From NCBI RefSeq assembly GCF_037478135.1, contig NZ_JBBHDV010000010.1:62001-126000 (forward strand): 64,000 nt of DNA, written 5' to 3'. The position numbers and the translations under genes are program-made. The notes under the pieces were generated by a model. That model searched no databases and was not told where the DNA came from. It saw nothing but the letters and a program-made list of their open reading frames with translations. The stretch is from Denitratimonas sp037478135. Its GTDB lineage: Bacteria; Pseudomonadota; Gammaproteobacteria; Xanthomonadales; Xanthomonadaceae. Within the stretch, counting starts at the first letter, position 1. Every line of letters begins with the position of its first letter. Of this stretch, positions 1 to 8,647 are shown one piece after another.

Positions 1-273
1 AAAGCCAATACGGAAGCCGAAACCAGGCGCCCGCCCATCTCCGCCGAACGGCAGGCCCGCCACGCACAGATGCTGGAAAAGCGCTTTGCAATGTTCGATA
101 CAAACAGGGATGGCAACATCACCACGGTCGAATTCGTCGCCGCGCAGGAAGCCCGGCTGACGCGTCTGGATGCCGATGGTGATGGCATCGTCACGGCCGA
201 GGAGTTCCGCGACGCCCGCCATGGCAAGCGCGGCCCGCACGGAGCCCGTGGCGAACGCCGCGGCGCGCGCTGA
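1..273 (+). CDS. EF-hand domain protein (5' end outside window)
   Basis: The reading frame is open from the first base, so the gene begins upstream; an internal ATG at 70 is not a convincing start. Two canonical EF-hand calcium loops are visible, DTNRDGNITTVE and DADGDGIVTAEE, each with D at loop positions 1, 3 and 5, a conserved G at 6 and E at 12. The tail is Arg/Gly-rich. It is probably an exported or periplasmic Ca2+-binding protein, but any signal peptide lies outside the window. It sits just upstream of an ECF sigma gene on the same strand and may belong to that operon. Confidence 0.8.
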   Translation, partial: KANTEAETRRPPISAERQARHAQMLEKRFAMFDTNRDGNITTVEFVAAQEARLTRLDADGDGIVTAEEFRDARHGKRGPHGARGERRGAR

Positions 274-344
274 TCCGGGCACCGGCTCTGATACTGTCGA
301 TGGATGCCTGCCTGCCCTGGCCAACCGCTCCGGCGCCGTCACTG

Positions 345-911
345 ATGACGGCGCCGGATACCGCCGCTTCCGTCCCGCATCCGGACCCGGATGCGGCCGA
401 TATCGTGCGGGCTGCGCACGGTGACCAGCAGGCCTTCGCACGGATCGTGGACCGTCATCTGGACCGCATCCACCGCCTGGCCTGGCGCTCGCTGGATTCG
501 CGCGCCGATGCCGAAGAAGTCGCGCAGGAAACCTTTCTGCGCGCCTTCGGCCAGTTGCCGGACTGGACCCCGGGCAAGGCGCGCTTTTCCACCTGGCTCT
601 ACCGGGTCGCGCTGAACCTGTGCCAGGACCGGCTGCGACGGCGGCGCGAACAGGTGCCGGTCGAGGATCTGGATCTGGCCGATCCCGGCGCCGCACCGGA
701 TCGGACACTGGAACAGGACCAGCGCCGGCAGCGCGTGGAACAGGCCCTGCGGGCCCTGCCGCAGCGCCAGCGCGAGGCCCTGCTGCTGTGCCATTTCGAA
801 GGCCAGTCCAATGCCCAGGCTGCGCAGGTGCTGGGCGTTTCGGTGGACGCACTGGAATCGCTGCTGGCCCGCGCCCGGCGCCAGTTGCGTGCGGAGCTGG
901 CACATGACTGA
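345..911 (+). CDS. RNA polymerase sigma factor, ECF subfamily
   Basis: Sigma-70 region 2 is seen around AFARIVDRHLDRIHRLAW and EEVAQETFLRAF, with the core-binding/-10 recognition segment FSTWLYRVALNLCQDRLRRR. Region 4 follows as ALRALPQRQREALLLCHFEG and a helix-turn-helix near SNAQAAQVLGVSVDALES. At 188 aa it has the usual ECF size. An in-frame ATG at 300 would add 15 residues; neither start has a clear ribosome binding site. The next gene encodes a one-helix membrane protein, and a CnrX/Spy-like periplasmic protein follows. This is the arrangement expected for a sigma factor held by a membrane anti-sigma factor. The inducing signal is inferred to be metal or envelope stress. Confidence 0.9.
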   Translation: MTAPDTAASVPHPDPDAADIVRAAHGDQQAFARIVDRHLDRIHRLAWRSLDSRADAEEVAQETFLRAFGQLPDWTPGKARFSTWLYRVALNLCQDRLRRRREQVPVEDLDLADPGAAPDRTLEQDQRRQRVEQALRALPQRQREALLLCHFEGQSNAQAAQVLGVSVDALESLLARARRQLRAELAHD

Positions 912-986
912 ATCCGCCGCCCGCCTGATCGCCACACCGTCGAAGTGCCCTTCCGGCCACACTCACCGCACACCGGAGCTGACCCC

Positions 987-1436
987 ATGAAGCGCCCGAT
1001 TTCCCCATCCCGCCGCGACGAACTGCTGGCCATCCACGGCGCCGATCCGGCGCACTGGCCGGCCGACGCACGCGCCCTGCTGGCGGAGTGCGACCCGCAT
1101 CAACTTGCCGCCGAAGCGCAGCTGGACGATTGGCTCGCCAGTTCCAGCGCACCGCCGGCCCCAGCCGCGCTGCGTGCCGCGATCCTGATGCAGGCCGCCG
1201 CAGCCGCCCGTGCGGCGCCGCCGCTTCCGAGGAACAACCTGCGCGACGCGCTGCTGTGGCTATGGCAGGAACTGGGCGGCGCGCGCCTGGCGGCACCTGC
1301 CTTCGCGCTTGCACTGGTGGCCGGATTGACGCTGGGTGGCGGCCTGTCACCGCTGCTGCACCAACCCGATGCCGGCGTCGAGGACGTGCTGAGCCTGGCC
1401 CAGATCGACGAACGCTACCTGGCCCTGAACCCGTGA
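987..1436 (+). CDS. Putative anti-sigma factor, single-pass membrane protein
   Basis: This 149-aa protein has a soluble acidic/Ala-rich N-terminal part (RDELLAIHGADPAHWPADAR), one predicted membrane helix near residues 108-125 (APAFALALVAGLTLGGGL) and a short C-terminal tail. No family is recognised with certainty. The start at 987 is preceded by a GGAG about 8 bases upstream; the 945 start would add 14 residues. Its place between an ECF sigma gene and a periplasmic sensor gene, and its topology, suggest it tethers the sigma factor at the inner membrane, like CnrY. That role is inferred from context. Confidence 0.6.
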   Translation: MKRPISPSRRDELLAIHGADPAHWPADARALLAECDPHQLAAEAQLDDWLASSSAPPAPAALRAAILMQAAAAARAAPPLPRNNLRDALLWLWQELGGARLAAPAFALALVAGLTLGGGLSPLLHQPDAGVEDVLSLAQIDERYLALNP

Positions 1437-1450
1437 GCGGAGGACACCGC

Positions 1451-1930
1451 ATGAATTCCCTGGTCCGTACCGTGCTACTGGTATCGCTGGCGCTCAACAT
1501 CGCGCTTGGCGCCAGCCTTGCGTGGATGGTATTGCAGCCGCAGCCCACGCGCGGCGAAATGCGCGCCCGCGAAGGGCGCCCGATGTTCCATCCCGAACAA
1601 CTGCGCCGCGCGTTGCCGGCCGAACGCAGCGAACTGATCGACAGCGTGCTGGCCGCGCACCGCGCCGGCATGCGCGTGCGCCTGACCGAACTGGCGGGCG
1701 CACGCGAAGCCGTGCGCGAAGCGGTGCAACACGAACCCTTCGACCGCAACGCGCTGGATGCCGCCTTCGCCGACCTGCGCGAATCCGAACGCCGCACCGC
1801 GCAGGAAGCCCAGGCCCTGATCGGCGATCTGCTGCAGCAACTCACGCCGGAAGAGCGCGCGCAGCTGTCCGGCCTGTTCACCCATCCGGGCCGGCGCGGA
1901 CAACGCCCGCCGCGTGAAAGCCCGCGCTGA
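1451..1930 (+). CDS. Periplasmic heavy-metal sensor/Spy-CnrX-like protein
   Basis: A 159-aa protein with an N-terminal membrane anchor or uncleaved signal (VRTVLLVSLALNIALGASLAWMVL), followed by an all-helical charged domain with FHPEQLRRALPAERSELID and LRESERRTAQEAQALIGDLLQQLTPEERAQL. This matches the Metal_resist/CnrX/Spy type of helical periplasmic sensor or chaperone. It starts 14 bases after the anti-sigma-like gene. In CnrYXH-type systems the equivalent protein senses metal and relieves anti-sigma inhibition. No clear Cys or His cluster is visible, so the ligand is unknown. Confidence 0.7.
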   Translation: MNSLVRTVLLVSLALNIALGASLAWMVLQPQPTRGEMRAREGRPMFHPEQLRRALPAERSELIDSVLAAHRAGMRVRLTELAGAREAVREAVQHEPFDRNALDAAFADLRESERRTAQEAQALIGDLLQQLTPEERAQLSGLFTHPGRRGQRPPRESPR

Positions 1931-1988
1931 CACCACCGCCACCCGAATTCCCATTTCCACATCACGCATCGTTTTTCGAGGAACCCCC

Positions 1989-3167
1989 ATGTCGAGCACC
2001 CGCCGCCGGCTCATTCCCATCCTCATCATCCTGGCCATCGCCGCGATCGGCGCCGTGGTCTGGTGGAAATCCGGCAGTTCCGGCCAATCGGCCGCACCGC
2101 CGGCCACCGCCGTGGCCGCCATCGGCAACATTGAAAACAGCGTCTCGGCGCTGGGCAAGATCGGCCCCAAAACCTATGTCGATGTCGGCGCGCAGCTGTC
2201 CGGGCAACTGGAAAAACTGCATGTGGATGTCGGTGACCGGGTCGAGCAGGACGCCCTGCTGGCCGAGATCGATCCGCGCATTTTCGAAAGCCAGGTGGAA
2301 GGCAACCGCGCCCGCGTGGACAGCCTCAAGGCACAACTGGCCGAACGTCTGGCCACGCTGGAACTGGCCCAGGCCACGCATGCGCGCAATGAAAGCGTGG
2401 CCGAACGCGGCCTGATCGCACGCGAAGTGTTGGATACCAGCGCGGCCCAGCTCAAGCAGGCCCAGGCCCAGATCGTCTCGCTGCGCGCCCAGCTCAAGGA
2501 GGCCCAGTCCACACTGGACGGCAATACCGCGACCCTGGGCTATTCACGCATCTATGCGCCGATGGCCGGCACCGTGGTATCGCTGACCGCGCTGGAAGGC
2601 CAGACCCTCAACGCCAACCAGACCGCGCCCACGATCCTGCGCATCGCCGATCTGGACACGATGACCGTCACCGCGCAGGTGGCCGAAGCCGATATCGGGC
2701 GCATCAGCGTCGACATGCCGGCCTGGTTCACCACGCTCGGCCAGCCGGATCGCCGCTGGCAGGGCACGGTGCGGCAGATCCAGCCGACGCCGGATATCGT
2801 CAACGAGGTGGTGCTGTTCAAGGTGCTGATCGATGTCGACAACAGCGACGGCGCGCTGCTGCCGGACATGACCGCGCAGGTGTTCTTCACCGTGTCGCAG
2901 GTGCGCGGCGTGGTCACGGTGCCGGTCGCGGCGGTGTTCAGTCCGCCGCAATCCGGTGGCCAGAGCTTCGTGCGCATACCCGGCCCAGAGGGCAGCTCGC
3001 CGCACCCGGTGCAGACCGGCCTGCGCGATCGCGAGAACGTCGAAATCGTCTCCGGACTGGCCGCTGGTGACACCGTGCTGCTGCCAGCTGCCAGCACCAC
3101 ACAACGTCCCAATGCCAGCGCCGGCGCACGTCCGCCGATGGGCATGATGGGTGGGCCGCGCCGATGA
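1989..3167 (+). CDS. macA: MacA-type periplasmic adaptor of a tripartite efflux pump
   Basis: A 392-aa membrane fusion protein. It has an N-terminal signal anchor (LIPILIILAIAAIGAVVWW), a split lipoyl/barrel-sandwich domain (VDVGAQLSGQLEKLHVDVGDRVEQ and YAPMAGTVVSLTALEGQTL), a long helical hairpin between the halves, and beta-barrel and membrane-proximal domains ending in an SGLAAGDTVLL motif. The start at 1989 is chosen because GAGGAA lies just upstream. Its end overlaps the macB start by 4 bases, so the two are probably translationally coupled. It links the MacB transporter to a TolC-type outer-membrane channel; a tolC gene lies about 20 kb away. Confidence 0.9.
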   Translation: MSSTRRRLIPILIILAIAAIGAVVWWKSGSSGQSAAPPATAVAAIGNIENSVSALGKIGPKTYVDVGAQLSGQLEKLHVDVGDRVEQDALLAEIDPRIFESQVEGNRARVDSLKAQLAERLATLELAQATHARNESVAERGLIAREVLDTSAAQLKQAQAQIVSLRAQLKEAQSTLDGNTATLGYSRIYAPMAGTVVSLTALEGQTLNANQTAPTILRIADLDTMTVTAQVAEADIGRISVDMPAWFTTLGQPDRRWQGTVRQIQPTPDIVNEVVLFKVLIDVDNSDGALLPDMTAQVFFTVSQVRGVVTVPVAAVFSPPQSGGQSFVRIPGPEGSSPHPVQTGLRDRENVEIVSGLAAGDTVLLPAASTTQRPNASAGARPPMGMMGGPRR

Positions 3168-5155
3168 ACGCACCGGATACCGCTGCCGCAACCACTCCCA
3201 CGCGCGATGGCGGCGCGCCGCTGCTGCGGCTGTCGCAGGTCGGGCGTCATTACGGCAGCGGCGAAGCCCGCGTGGTGGCGCTGGACGCGGTCGATCTGGA
3301 CATCCACGCCGGCGAATTCATCGCCATCGTCGGGCAGTCCGGTTCGGGCAAAAGCACCATGATGAACATCCTCGGCTGCCTCGACCGCCCCACCGCCGGC
3401 CGCTACCAGGTGCTGGGTCGCGATGTGGCAACTCTCACGCCGGACGAACTGGCGGCACTGCGCCGCGACGCCTTCGGTTTCGTGTTCCAGCGCTACAACC
3501 TGCTGTCCGATGTCAGCGCCGCCGAGAACGTCGAAATCCCCGCCGCCTACGCCGGGCTGGGTCGGCGTGAACGGCATGAACGCGCGGTGCAGCTGCTCGA
3601 ACGCCTCGGTCTGGGTGACCGCGCCGGGCACCGGCCCGGGCAGCTTTCCGGCGGCCAGCAGCAACGCGTGGCGATCGCCCGCGCGCTGATGAACGATGCG
3701 CCGGTGATCCTGGCCGACGAACCCACCGGCGCGCTCGACAGCCAGAGCGGGCAGGACGTGCTCGCGCTGCTCAAGAGCCTGCATGCCGAAGGCCGCACGG
3801 TGATCCTGATTACCCACGATCCGGGCATCGCCGCACACGCGCAGCGCGTGGTGGAATTGCGTGATGGGCGCGTCGTGGCGGACCGCAGCAACACTGCCGA
3901 CACCGCTGCCGGGGCACACCATCGCCCCGCCGCCACACTCGGCCAGATCCGCGCCTCGCAACTGCTCGGTGATGCCGCCGAAGCGGTCAAGATGGCGCTG
4001 CGCTCGATGCGCAGCAATCTGTTCCGCACCGCGCTGACGCTGCTGGGCGTGGTCATCGGCGTGGCTGCGGTGGTGGCGATGCTGGCGATCGGCGATGGCA
4101 GCAAGCAGTCGGTGCTGGAACGCATCGCCGCGATGGGCAGCAACCAGCTGTCGATCCGCCCCGGCGCGGCCGGCTTCCGTGGCGCCGGCGATATCGCCAC
4201 GCTGACACCGGAGGATGCCGGGGCCTTGCGTGCGATTCCGAACGTGCAGCTGGTGTCGCCGGAACGATCCGGCAGCCAGGTGCTGCGCGCCGGCAGTCTG
4301 GATTACCGCAGTTCGGTGCAGGGCGTTTGGCCCGATATCCAGGCGTTGCGCGACTGGAGCCTGGCCAGCGGCAGCTTCATCACCGAAGAAGACGTGCGCG
4401 GCTACGCGCCGGTGATCGTGCTGGGCCAGACCGTGGTGCAGAACCTGTACCCGGACGGACGCGATCCGGTCGGCACCTTCGTGCTGGTGCGCAATGTGCC
4501 GTTCGAAATCATCGGCGTGCTCGCGCCCAAGGGCGCATCCAGCTGGGGCCAGGACCAGGACGATGTGGCATTGATCCCGCTGTCGACCGGCCTCATGCGC
4601 CTGTTCGGCCAATCCTTCCTCAGTGGCATCACGGTCAAGGTCGACAGCGCCGATGCGATGGATGCGGCCGAAGCCGCGATCACCGCGCTGCTGACCGAGC
4701 GCCACCGCACCGTGGATTTCCAGGTGCGCAACACCGCATCGCTGCAGGAAGCGGTATCGGCCACCGCCGACACCATGACCGCGCTGCTCGGCTCAGTCGC
4801 GGCGATCTCACTGATCGTCGGCGGCATCGGGGTCATGAACATCATGCTGGTCAGCGTCACCGAGCGCACCCGCGAGATCGGCATCCGCATGGCCACCGGC
4901 GCGCGCCGGCGCGACATCCTGATGCAGTTCAACATCGAGGCCATCGTGGTCTGCGGCATCGGCGGCCTGCTCGGTGTCGGGCTGGGCGTGGCAGTGGGCC
5001 ATCTGGTGCAGCATCTGGGCATGCCGGTGGCCTTCACCCCGGGGCCGGCGCTGCTGGCCTTCACCTGCGCCTTCCTGACCGGCGTGGTGTTCGGCTTCCT
5101 GCCGGCGCGCAAGGCCGCACACATGGATCCGGTGGCGGCGCTGGCGTACGAATAA
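3164..5155 (+). CDS. macB: MacB-type ABC transporter, fused ATPase and permease
   Basis: At 663 aa it is close to the usual MacB length. The N-terminal ATPase has Walker A GQSGSGKST, signature LSGGQQQRVAIARAL, Walker B VILADEPTGALD and the switch ITHD. It is followed by a first membrane helix (LFRTALTLLGVVIGVAAVVAML), a large periplasmic domain and three C-terminal helices with the FtsX/MacB motif ERTREIGIRMATGARRRDI. It probably exports macrolides, lipopeptides or other envelope-active molecules using ATP. Coupling behind an ECF/metal-sensor module suggests stress-induced expression. Confidence 0.93.
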   Translation: MNAPDTAAATTPTRDGGAPLLRLSQVGRHYGSGEARVVALDAVDLDIHAGEFIAIVGQSGSGKSTMMNILGCLDRPTAGRYQVLGRDVATLTPDELAALRRDAFGFVFQRYNLLSDVSAAENVEIPAAYAGLGRRERHERAVQLLERLGLGDRAGHRPGQLSGGQQQRVAIARALMNDAPVILADEPTGALDSQSGQDVLALLKSLHAEGRTVILITHDPGIAAHAQRVVELRDGRVVADRSNTADTAAGAHHRPAATLGQIRASQLLGDAAEAVKMALRSMRSNLFRTALTLLGVVIGVAAVVAMLAIGDGSKQSVLERIAAMGSNQLSIRPGAAGFRGAGDIATLTPEDAGALRAIPNVQLVSPERSGSQVLRAGSLDYRSSVQGVWPDIQALRDWSLASGSFITEEDVRGYAPVIVLGQTVVQNLYPDGRDPVGTFVLVRNVPFEIIGVLAPKGASSWGQDQDDVALIPLSTGLMRLFGQSFLSGITVKVDSADAMDAAEAAITALLTERHRTVDFQVRNTASLQEAVSATADTMTALLGSVAAISLIVGGIGVMNIMLVSVTERTREIGIRMATGARRRDILMQFNIEAIVVCGIGGLLGVGLGVAVGHLVQHLGMPVAFTPGPALLAFTCAFLTGVVFGFLPARKAAHMDPVAALAYE

Positions 5156-5336
5156 GAAGCACGCGCGGCTTGCATCGAGCGGCCTCGGAAATTTCCGAGG
5201 CCACGCTGCTGGAAACCCGCAAGCCCTTTTCCCGTGTTCAGCGATGCCGGCCGAACGCCCCGATGCGGAGACTGTCTCCACCGCCTGGCAACCACGCCAC
5301 GGCGGATTTCCCAGTCACCACAACGGAGTCACCGCC

Positions 5337-5618
5337 ATGAACACCATCACCCTGTCCCTGAAGGCCCTGCTGCTGTCGCTGCTGCTGAGCTTCTCCGCCT
5401 TCGCCGCCGGCCCGGTCGACATCAATACCGCCGATGCCACCACACTGGCCGCCAACCTGCACGGCGTCGGCCAGGCCAAGGCCCAGGCCATCGTCGAATA
5501 CCGTCAGGCCAACGGCCCGTTCAAGAGCGCCGACCAGCTCGCTTCGGTCAAGGGCATCGGTCTGGCCACGGTGGAAAAGAACCGCGAGCGCATCCGCATC
5601 GGTGGCAAGACCGAATGA
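5337..5618 (+). CDS. ComEA-family helix-hairpin-helix DNA-binding protein, exported
   Basis: This 93-aa protein has a signal peptide (SLKALLLSLLLSFSAFA, cleavage after AFA/A) and then a ComEA domain beginning VDINTADATTLAANLHGVGQAKAQAIVEYR, with a second hairpin SVKGIGLATVEKN. ComEA-family proteins bind incoming DNA in the periplasm during natural transformation; short stand-alone versions are common in gammaproteobacteria. A GGAG lies about 8 bases before the ATG. It is followed by a strong hairpin at 5641-5672, so it is probably transcribed alone. Confidence 0.85.
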   Translation: MNTITLSLKALLLSLLLSFSAFAAGPVDINTADATTLAANLHGVGQAKAQAIVEYRQANGPFKSADQLASVKGIGLATVEKNRERIRIGGKTE

Positions 5619-5640
5619 GTCGAACACCCGCAGAAGACAC

Positions 5641-5672
5641 GACCACCCGGCGCCGCATGACGCCGGGTGGTC
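5641..5672 (+). terminator. Intrinsic-type hairpin after the ComEA-like gene
   Basis: A perfect 12-bp stem (5641-5652 paired with 5661-5672, GACCACCCGGCG) has an 8-base loop, followed by GCATTT. The T-run is weak. It lies between convergent genes (the ComEA-like gene and bolA) and could end transcription from both sides. Confidence 0.7.
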
Positions 5673-5711
5673 GCATTTCATGTTGCGGATCGCAGCCGGC
5701 CAGGCACCTGA

Positions 5712-6017
5712 TCAGCGATCGTGCTTGCTGCCACCCCGGCAGGTGGGCGAATCGGGTACCGTTGCTTCGCGCTGCCATTCGTCCGGGGTGTAGGTATGCA
5801 GCGCCAGCGCGTGGAACTGCGCCATCAGTCCGCCCAGCGCGCCGTACACCGCCTGATGGCGGCGCACCGGCGACAACCCGGCGAACTGCTCGCTGACGAT
5901 CACCGCCTTGTAGTGCGTCTGCTGACCGCGGCTGTGCATATGGCTTTCGTCGTGCACCTCAAGATGTACCGGTGTCAGCGCCTGCGCCGCGTGTTCGATG
6001 CGTTCGCGCATGTCCAT
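5712..6017 (-). CDS. bolA: BolA family protein
   Basis: A 101-aa protein matching BolA along its length: MRERIEHAAQALTPVHLEVHDESHMH, then THYKAVIVSEQFAGLSPVRRHQAVY and the hallmark HALALHTYTPDEW. BolA proteins work with monothiol glutaredoxins in Fe-S trafficking and affect cell shape and stress responses. The start at 6017 is chosen because AAGGAG lies 6 bases upstream. It begins 14 bases after mpl and probably shares its transcript. Confidence 0.92.
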   Translation of the reverse strand: MDMRERIEHAAQALTPVHLEVHDESHMHSRGQQTHYKAVIVSEQFAGLSPVRRHQAVYGALGGLMAQFHALALHTYTPDEWQREATVPDSPTCRGGSKHDR

Positions 6018-6031
6018 GGGTTCTCCTTGCC

Positions 6032-7414
6032 TCAACCTGCCGCACCATTATCACTGGGGCCGCCGGCCTGTGCGGCGAAGCGCCGGGGCGCGCCTTCGAA
6101 TCCGCCATTGGACATGAAGACCACGGTATCACCCGGGCGTACCTGATCCCGCAGTCGCGCCAGCAGCGCATCGACGCTGGCCTCGGCGTGACCTTCACCG
6201 CGCAACGCCGCGATCACGCGCGCGGCATCCCAGGGCAGTTCCGGACGTGCGAGGAACAGCACCACATCCGCCTGCTGCAACGAAGGCGCGAGCTGATCGG
6301 CATGCGCGCCCAGCCGCATCGAATTGCTGCGCGGCTCCAACACCACCACCAACCGGCCCTGCGCATGGCGCGCGCGCAGGCCTTCGAGCGTGGTCGCAAT
6401 CGCGGTGGGGTGATGCGCGAAATCGTCGTAGACGCGCAGATCGGCGCTATCCAGCAGTACTTCCAGCCGGCGCCGGGCACCACGGAACTGCGCCAGCAGC
6501 GCCAGTGCCTTGGCCGGATCGAACCCGGCGGCGGCCGTGGCCGCAATCGCCGCCAGCGCATTCATCACATTGTGGCGACCGGCCATGGGCCAACGCACCC
6601 GGCCCAGTTCGCTGCCCTCGTGCAGCAGGGTGAAATCGGAGCCATCGGCGCTTTCCAGCCGCGCCTGCCAGTTCGCCGGCACATCGATGCCGAAACGTTC
6701 CACCGGCGTCCAGCAGCCCATTTCCAGCACCCGCGCCAGATTGGCGTCCTCTGCATTGATGATCAGCCGGCCATTGCCCGGCACGGTGCGTACCAGATGG
6801 TGGAACTGGCGCTCGATCGCGGCCAGATCCGGGAAGATGTCGGCGTGGTCGAATTCCAGGTTGTTCAGCACCGCGATCTGCGGACGGTAGTGCACGAACT
6901 TGCTGCGCTTGTCGAAAAACGCGGTGTCGTATTCGTCCGCCTCCACCACGAAACACGCACCCTGCCCGAGCCGCGCCGATACCGGGAAATCGCCGGGCAC
7001 ACCGCCGATCAGGAATCCGGGCTCGCCACCGAGACGGTCGATGAGGAAGGCCAGCAGGCTGCTGGTCGTGGTCTTGCCGTGGGTGCCGGCGACCGCCAGC
7101 GTGGTGCGACCGGGCAGCACATGTTGCGCCAGCCATTGCGCGCCGGAGGTATAGCGCATGCCGCGCGCCAGCACCGCCTCGACCGCCTCATTGCCGCGCG
7201 AAAGCGCATTGCCAATCACCACTTCATCGATATCCGCGCCCAGATGCGTGGCCAGATAACCGGATTTCAGCGCGATGCCGAGCGCTTCCAGCTGGGTACT
7301 CATCGGCGGATAGACGTTCTGGTCCGAACCTTCCACCTGCTGGCCCAGTTCGCGCGCCAGCGCCGCCACGCCACCCATGAAGGTGCCGCAGATTCCGAGG
7401 ATGTGAAGTTTCAT
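6032..7414 (-). CDS. mpl: UDP-N-acetylmuramate:L-Ala-gamma-D-Glu-meso-DAP ligase
   Basis: A 460-aa Mur ligase that reattaches recycled murein tripeptide to UDP-MurNAc in the cytoplasm. The Mpl-type N-terminus LHILGICGTFMGGVAALARELG and the GSDQNVYPPMSTQL segment distinguish it from MurC. The ATP-binding loop is AGTHGKTTTSSLLAF, and the central domain has VEADEYDTAFFDKRSKF and NLEFDHADIF. Length is normal. bolA follows 14 bases downstream. Confidence 0.95.
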   Translation of the reverse strand: MKLHILGICGTFMGGVAALARELGQQVEGSDQNVYPPMSTQLEALGIALKSGYLATHLGADIDEVVIGNALSRGNEAVEAVLARGMRYTSGAQWLAQHVLPGRTTLAVAGTHGKTTTSSLLAFLIDRLGGEPGFLIGGVPGDFPVSARLGQGACFVVEADEYDTAFFDKRSKFVHYRPQIAVLNNLEFDHADIFPDLAAIERQFHHLVRTVPGNGRLIINAEDANLARVLEMGCWTPVERFGIDVPANWQARLESADGSDFTLLHEGSELGRVRWPMAGRHNVMNALAAIAATAAAGFDPAKALALLAQFRGARRRLEVLLDSADLRVYDDFAHHPTAIATTLEGLRARHAQGRLVVVLEPRSNSMRLGAHADQLAPSLQQADVVLFLARPELPWDAARVIAALRGEGHAEASVDALLARLRDQVRPGDTVVFMSNGGFEGAPRRFAAQAGGPSDNGAAG

Positions 7415-7485
7415 CGATCAACCGCCACGCACAGGGAAAACCACCAGCCTGCCCGGCCACAGCCGGACGCGCAAGCCGGCGCGGT

Positions 7486-8031
7486 TCAAGCGCCGCCCGT
7501 CCCCGCGAACAGCAGCCGGTCCAGGCCGAATTCGGCCACGAACAACAGCAGCGCCACCCCGACCCCGGCCGGCAGCGACCAGTCCAGCGCATGCCGCCAG
7601 ATGCTGGCAGTGACGGTGATCTTCCACACCACCATCGCCAGGATCAGCCACGCGAACAGTGCCTGCCGCGCGGTCGGCACCGCCTCCGGCGTCACCATCC
7701 CGTGCGCCAGCGCCGACATCGCCAGCGGCAGGAACAGCAGCGAGAACGCGATACCGGTGCCCAGCAGGGCCAGCATCGTCTGCACATAACGTGCCTCGTG
7801 CCCGCGCCAGCGCAGCACCAGCCACGGCAGCGCGAAGGTCAGCGCAAACGACACCAGCAGGCGTACGGACGAAGCCTCGTTGACTTCCAGCGCCCATGCC
7901 GCGACCAGATCCACCAGCAGCGCGAGGATCGCCAGCCGGTACAGCAGCGGCAGCGAATACGGCAGATCCTGCGGCCCGCTGCGCAAGCGCAGCAGGTCGA
8001 GAATCCGGGATGCGAAATGGGCCGGTTTCAT
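7486..8031 (-). CDS. Conserved integral membrane protein of unknown function
   Basis: A 181-aa protein with about four predicted membrane helices: LLYRLAILALLVDLVAAWAL, LLVSFALTFALPWLVL, a pair around MLALLGTGIAFSLLFLPLAMSAL and a C-terminal pair. It opens with a short cytoplasmic segment rich in Arg and Leu. No family is recognised with confidence. The start at 8031 is preferred over a 41-residue extension of unlikely composition. It lies between adk and mpl, 40 bases after adk, and may be co-transcribed with adk. Confidence 0.6.
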   Translation of the reverse strand: MKPAHFASRILDLLRLRSGPQDLPYSLPLLYRLAILALLVDLVAAWALEVNEASSVRLLVSFALTFALPWLVLRWRGHEARYVQTMLALLGTGIAFSLLFLPLAMSALAHGMVTPEAVPTARQALFAWLILAMVVWKITVTASIWRHALDWSLPAGVGVALLLFVAEFGLDRLLFAGTGGA

Positions 8032-8071
8032 GCTGCGCCGGCAGTGCCCTGACGGGCACGCCAACCTCGGG

Positions 8072-8647
8072 TCAGGCCGCCGGCGCGTCCTGCACCACCG
8101 CCAGCACACGCCCGGTGATGTCTTCGACCTCGCCCACGCCGTCGATGCGCGCAAGGCGGTTGCCGTTCTCGTAGAAATCGATGACCGGTGCGGTCTGCTC
8201 GGTGTAGACCCGCAGGCGGTTGCGTACGGTTTCCGGGGTGTCGTCGCTGCGGCCTTCGGCCTGGGCGCGACCGGCCAGACGCTCGATCAGCAATTCCACG
8301 TCCACATCCAGCAGCACCGCGATGTCCACCGGCTGCTGCAGACGCGCCAGCAGCTCGTCCAGCGCACGCGCCTGCACCAGATTGCGCGGGTAGCCATCGA
8401 GGATGAAACCGTTGCCGGTGTCGCCGGCGGTCAGGCGCTCTTCCAGCATGCCCAGCACGATGTCGTCGGACACCAGTTCGCCGCGATCCATCACCGCCTT
8501 GGCCTGCACGCCGAGCGGCGTGCCGGCGGCCACTGCGGCGCGCAGCAGATCACCAGTGGAAATATGTGGCACGGCCAACGCGTCCTTCAGACGGGTGGCC
8601 TGGGTTCCCTTGCCGGAGCCGGGAGCGCCGAGGAGTACGAGTCGCAT
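8072..8647 (-). CDS. adk: Adenylate kinase
   Basis: A 191-aa enzyme interconverting ATP+AMP and 2 ADP. The P-loop is GAPGSGKGTQA at the N-terminus, with STGDLLRAAVAAGTPLG, the AMP-binding DGYPRN and the Arg-rich lid region ERLAGRAQAEGRSDDTPETVRNR. The LID is the short form, without the roughly 30-residue zinc-type insertion, as in xanthomonads. The ATG at 8647 begins MRLVLLGAPG, the standard Adk start. It diverges from pfp. Confidence 0.95.
   Translation of the reverse strand: MRLVLLGAPGSGKGTQATRLKDALAVPHISTGDLLRAAVAAGTPLGVQAKAVMDRGELVSDDIVLGMLEERLTAGDTGNGFILDGYPRNLVQARALDELLARLQQPVDIAVLLDVDVELLIERLAGRAQAEGRSDDTPETVRNRLRVYTEQTAPVIDFYENGNRLARIDGVGEVEDITGRVLAVVQDAPAA

Noticed and set aside
2552..4705. 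A 717-codon open frame opposite macA and macB
   Set aside because: Shadow of the MacA/MacB coding sequence; Gln/His/Arg-rich with no family match.
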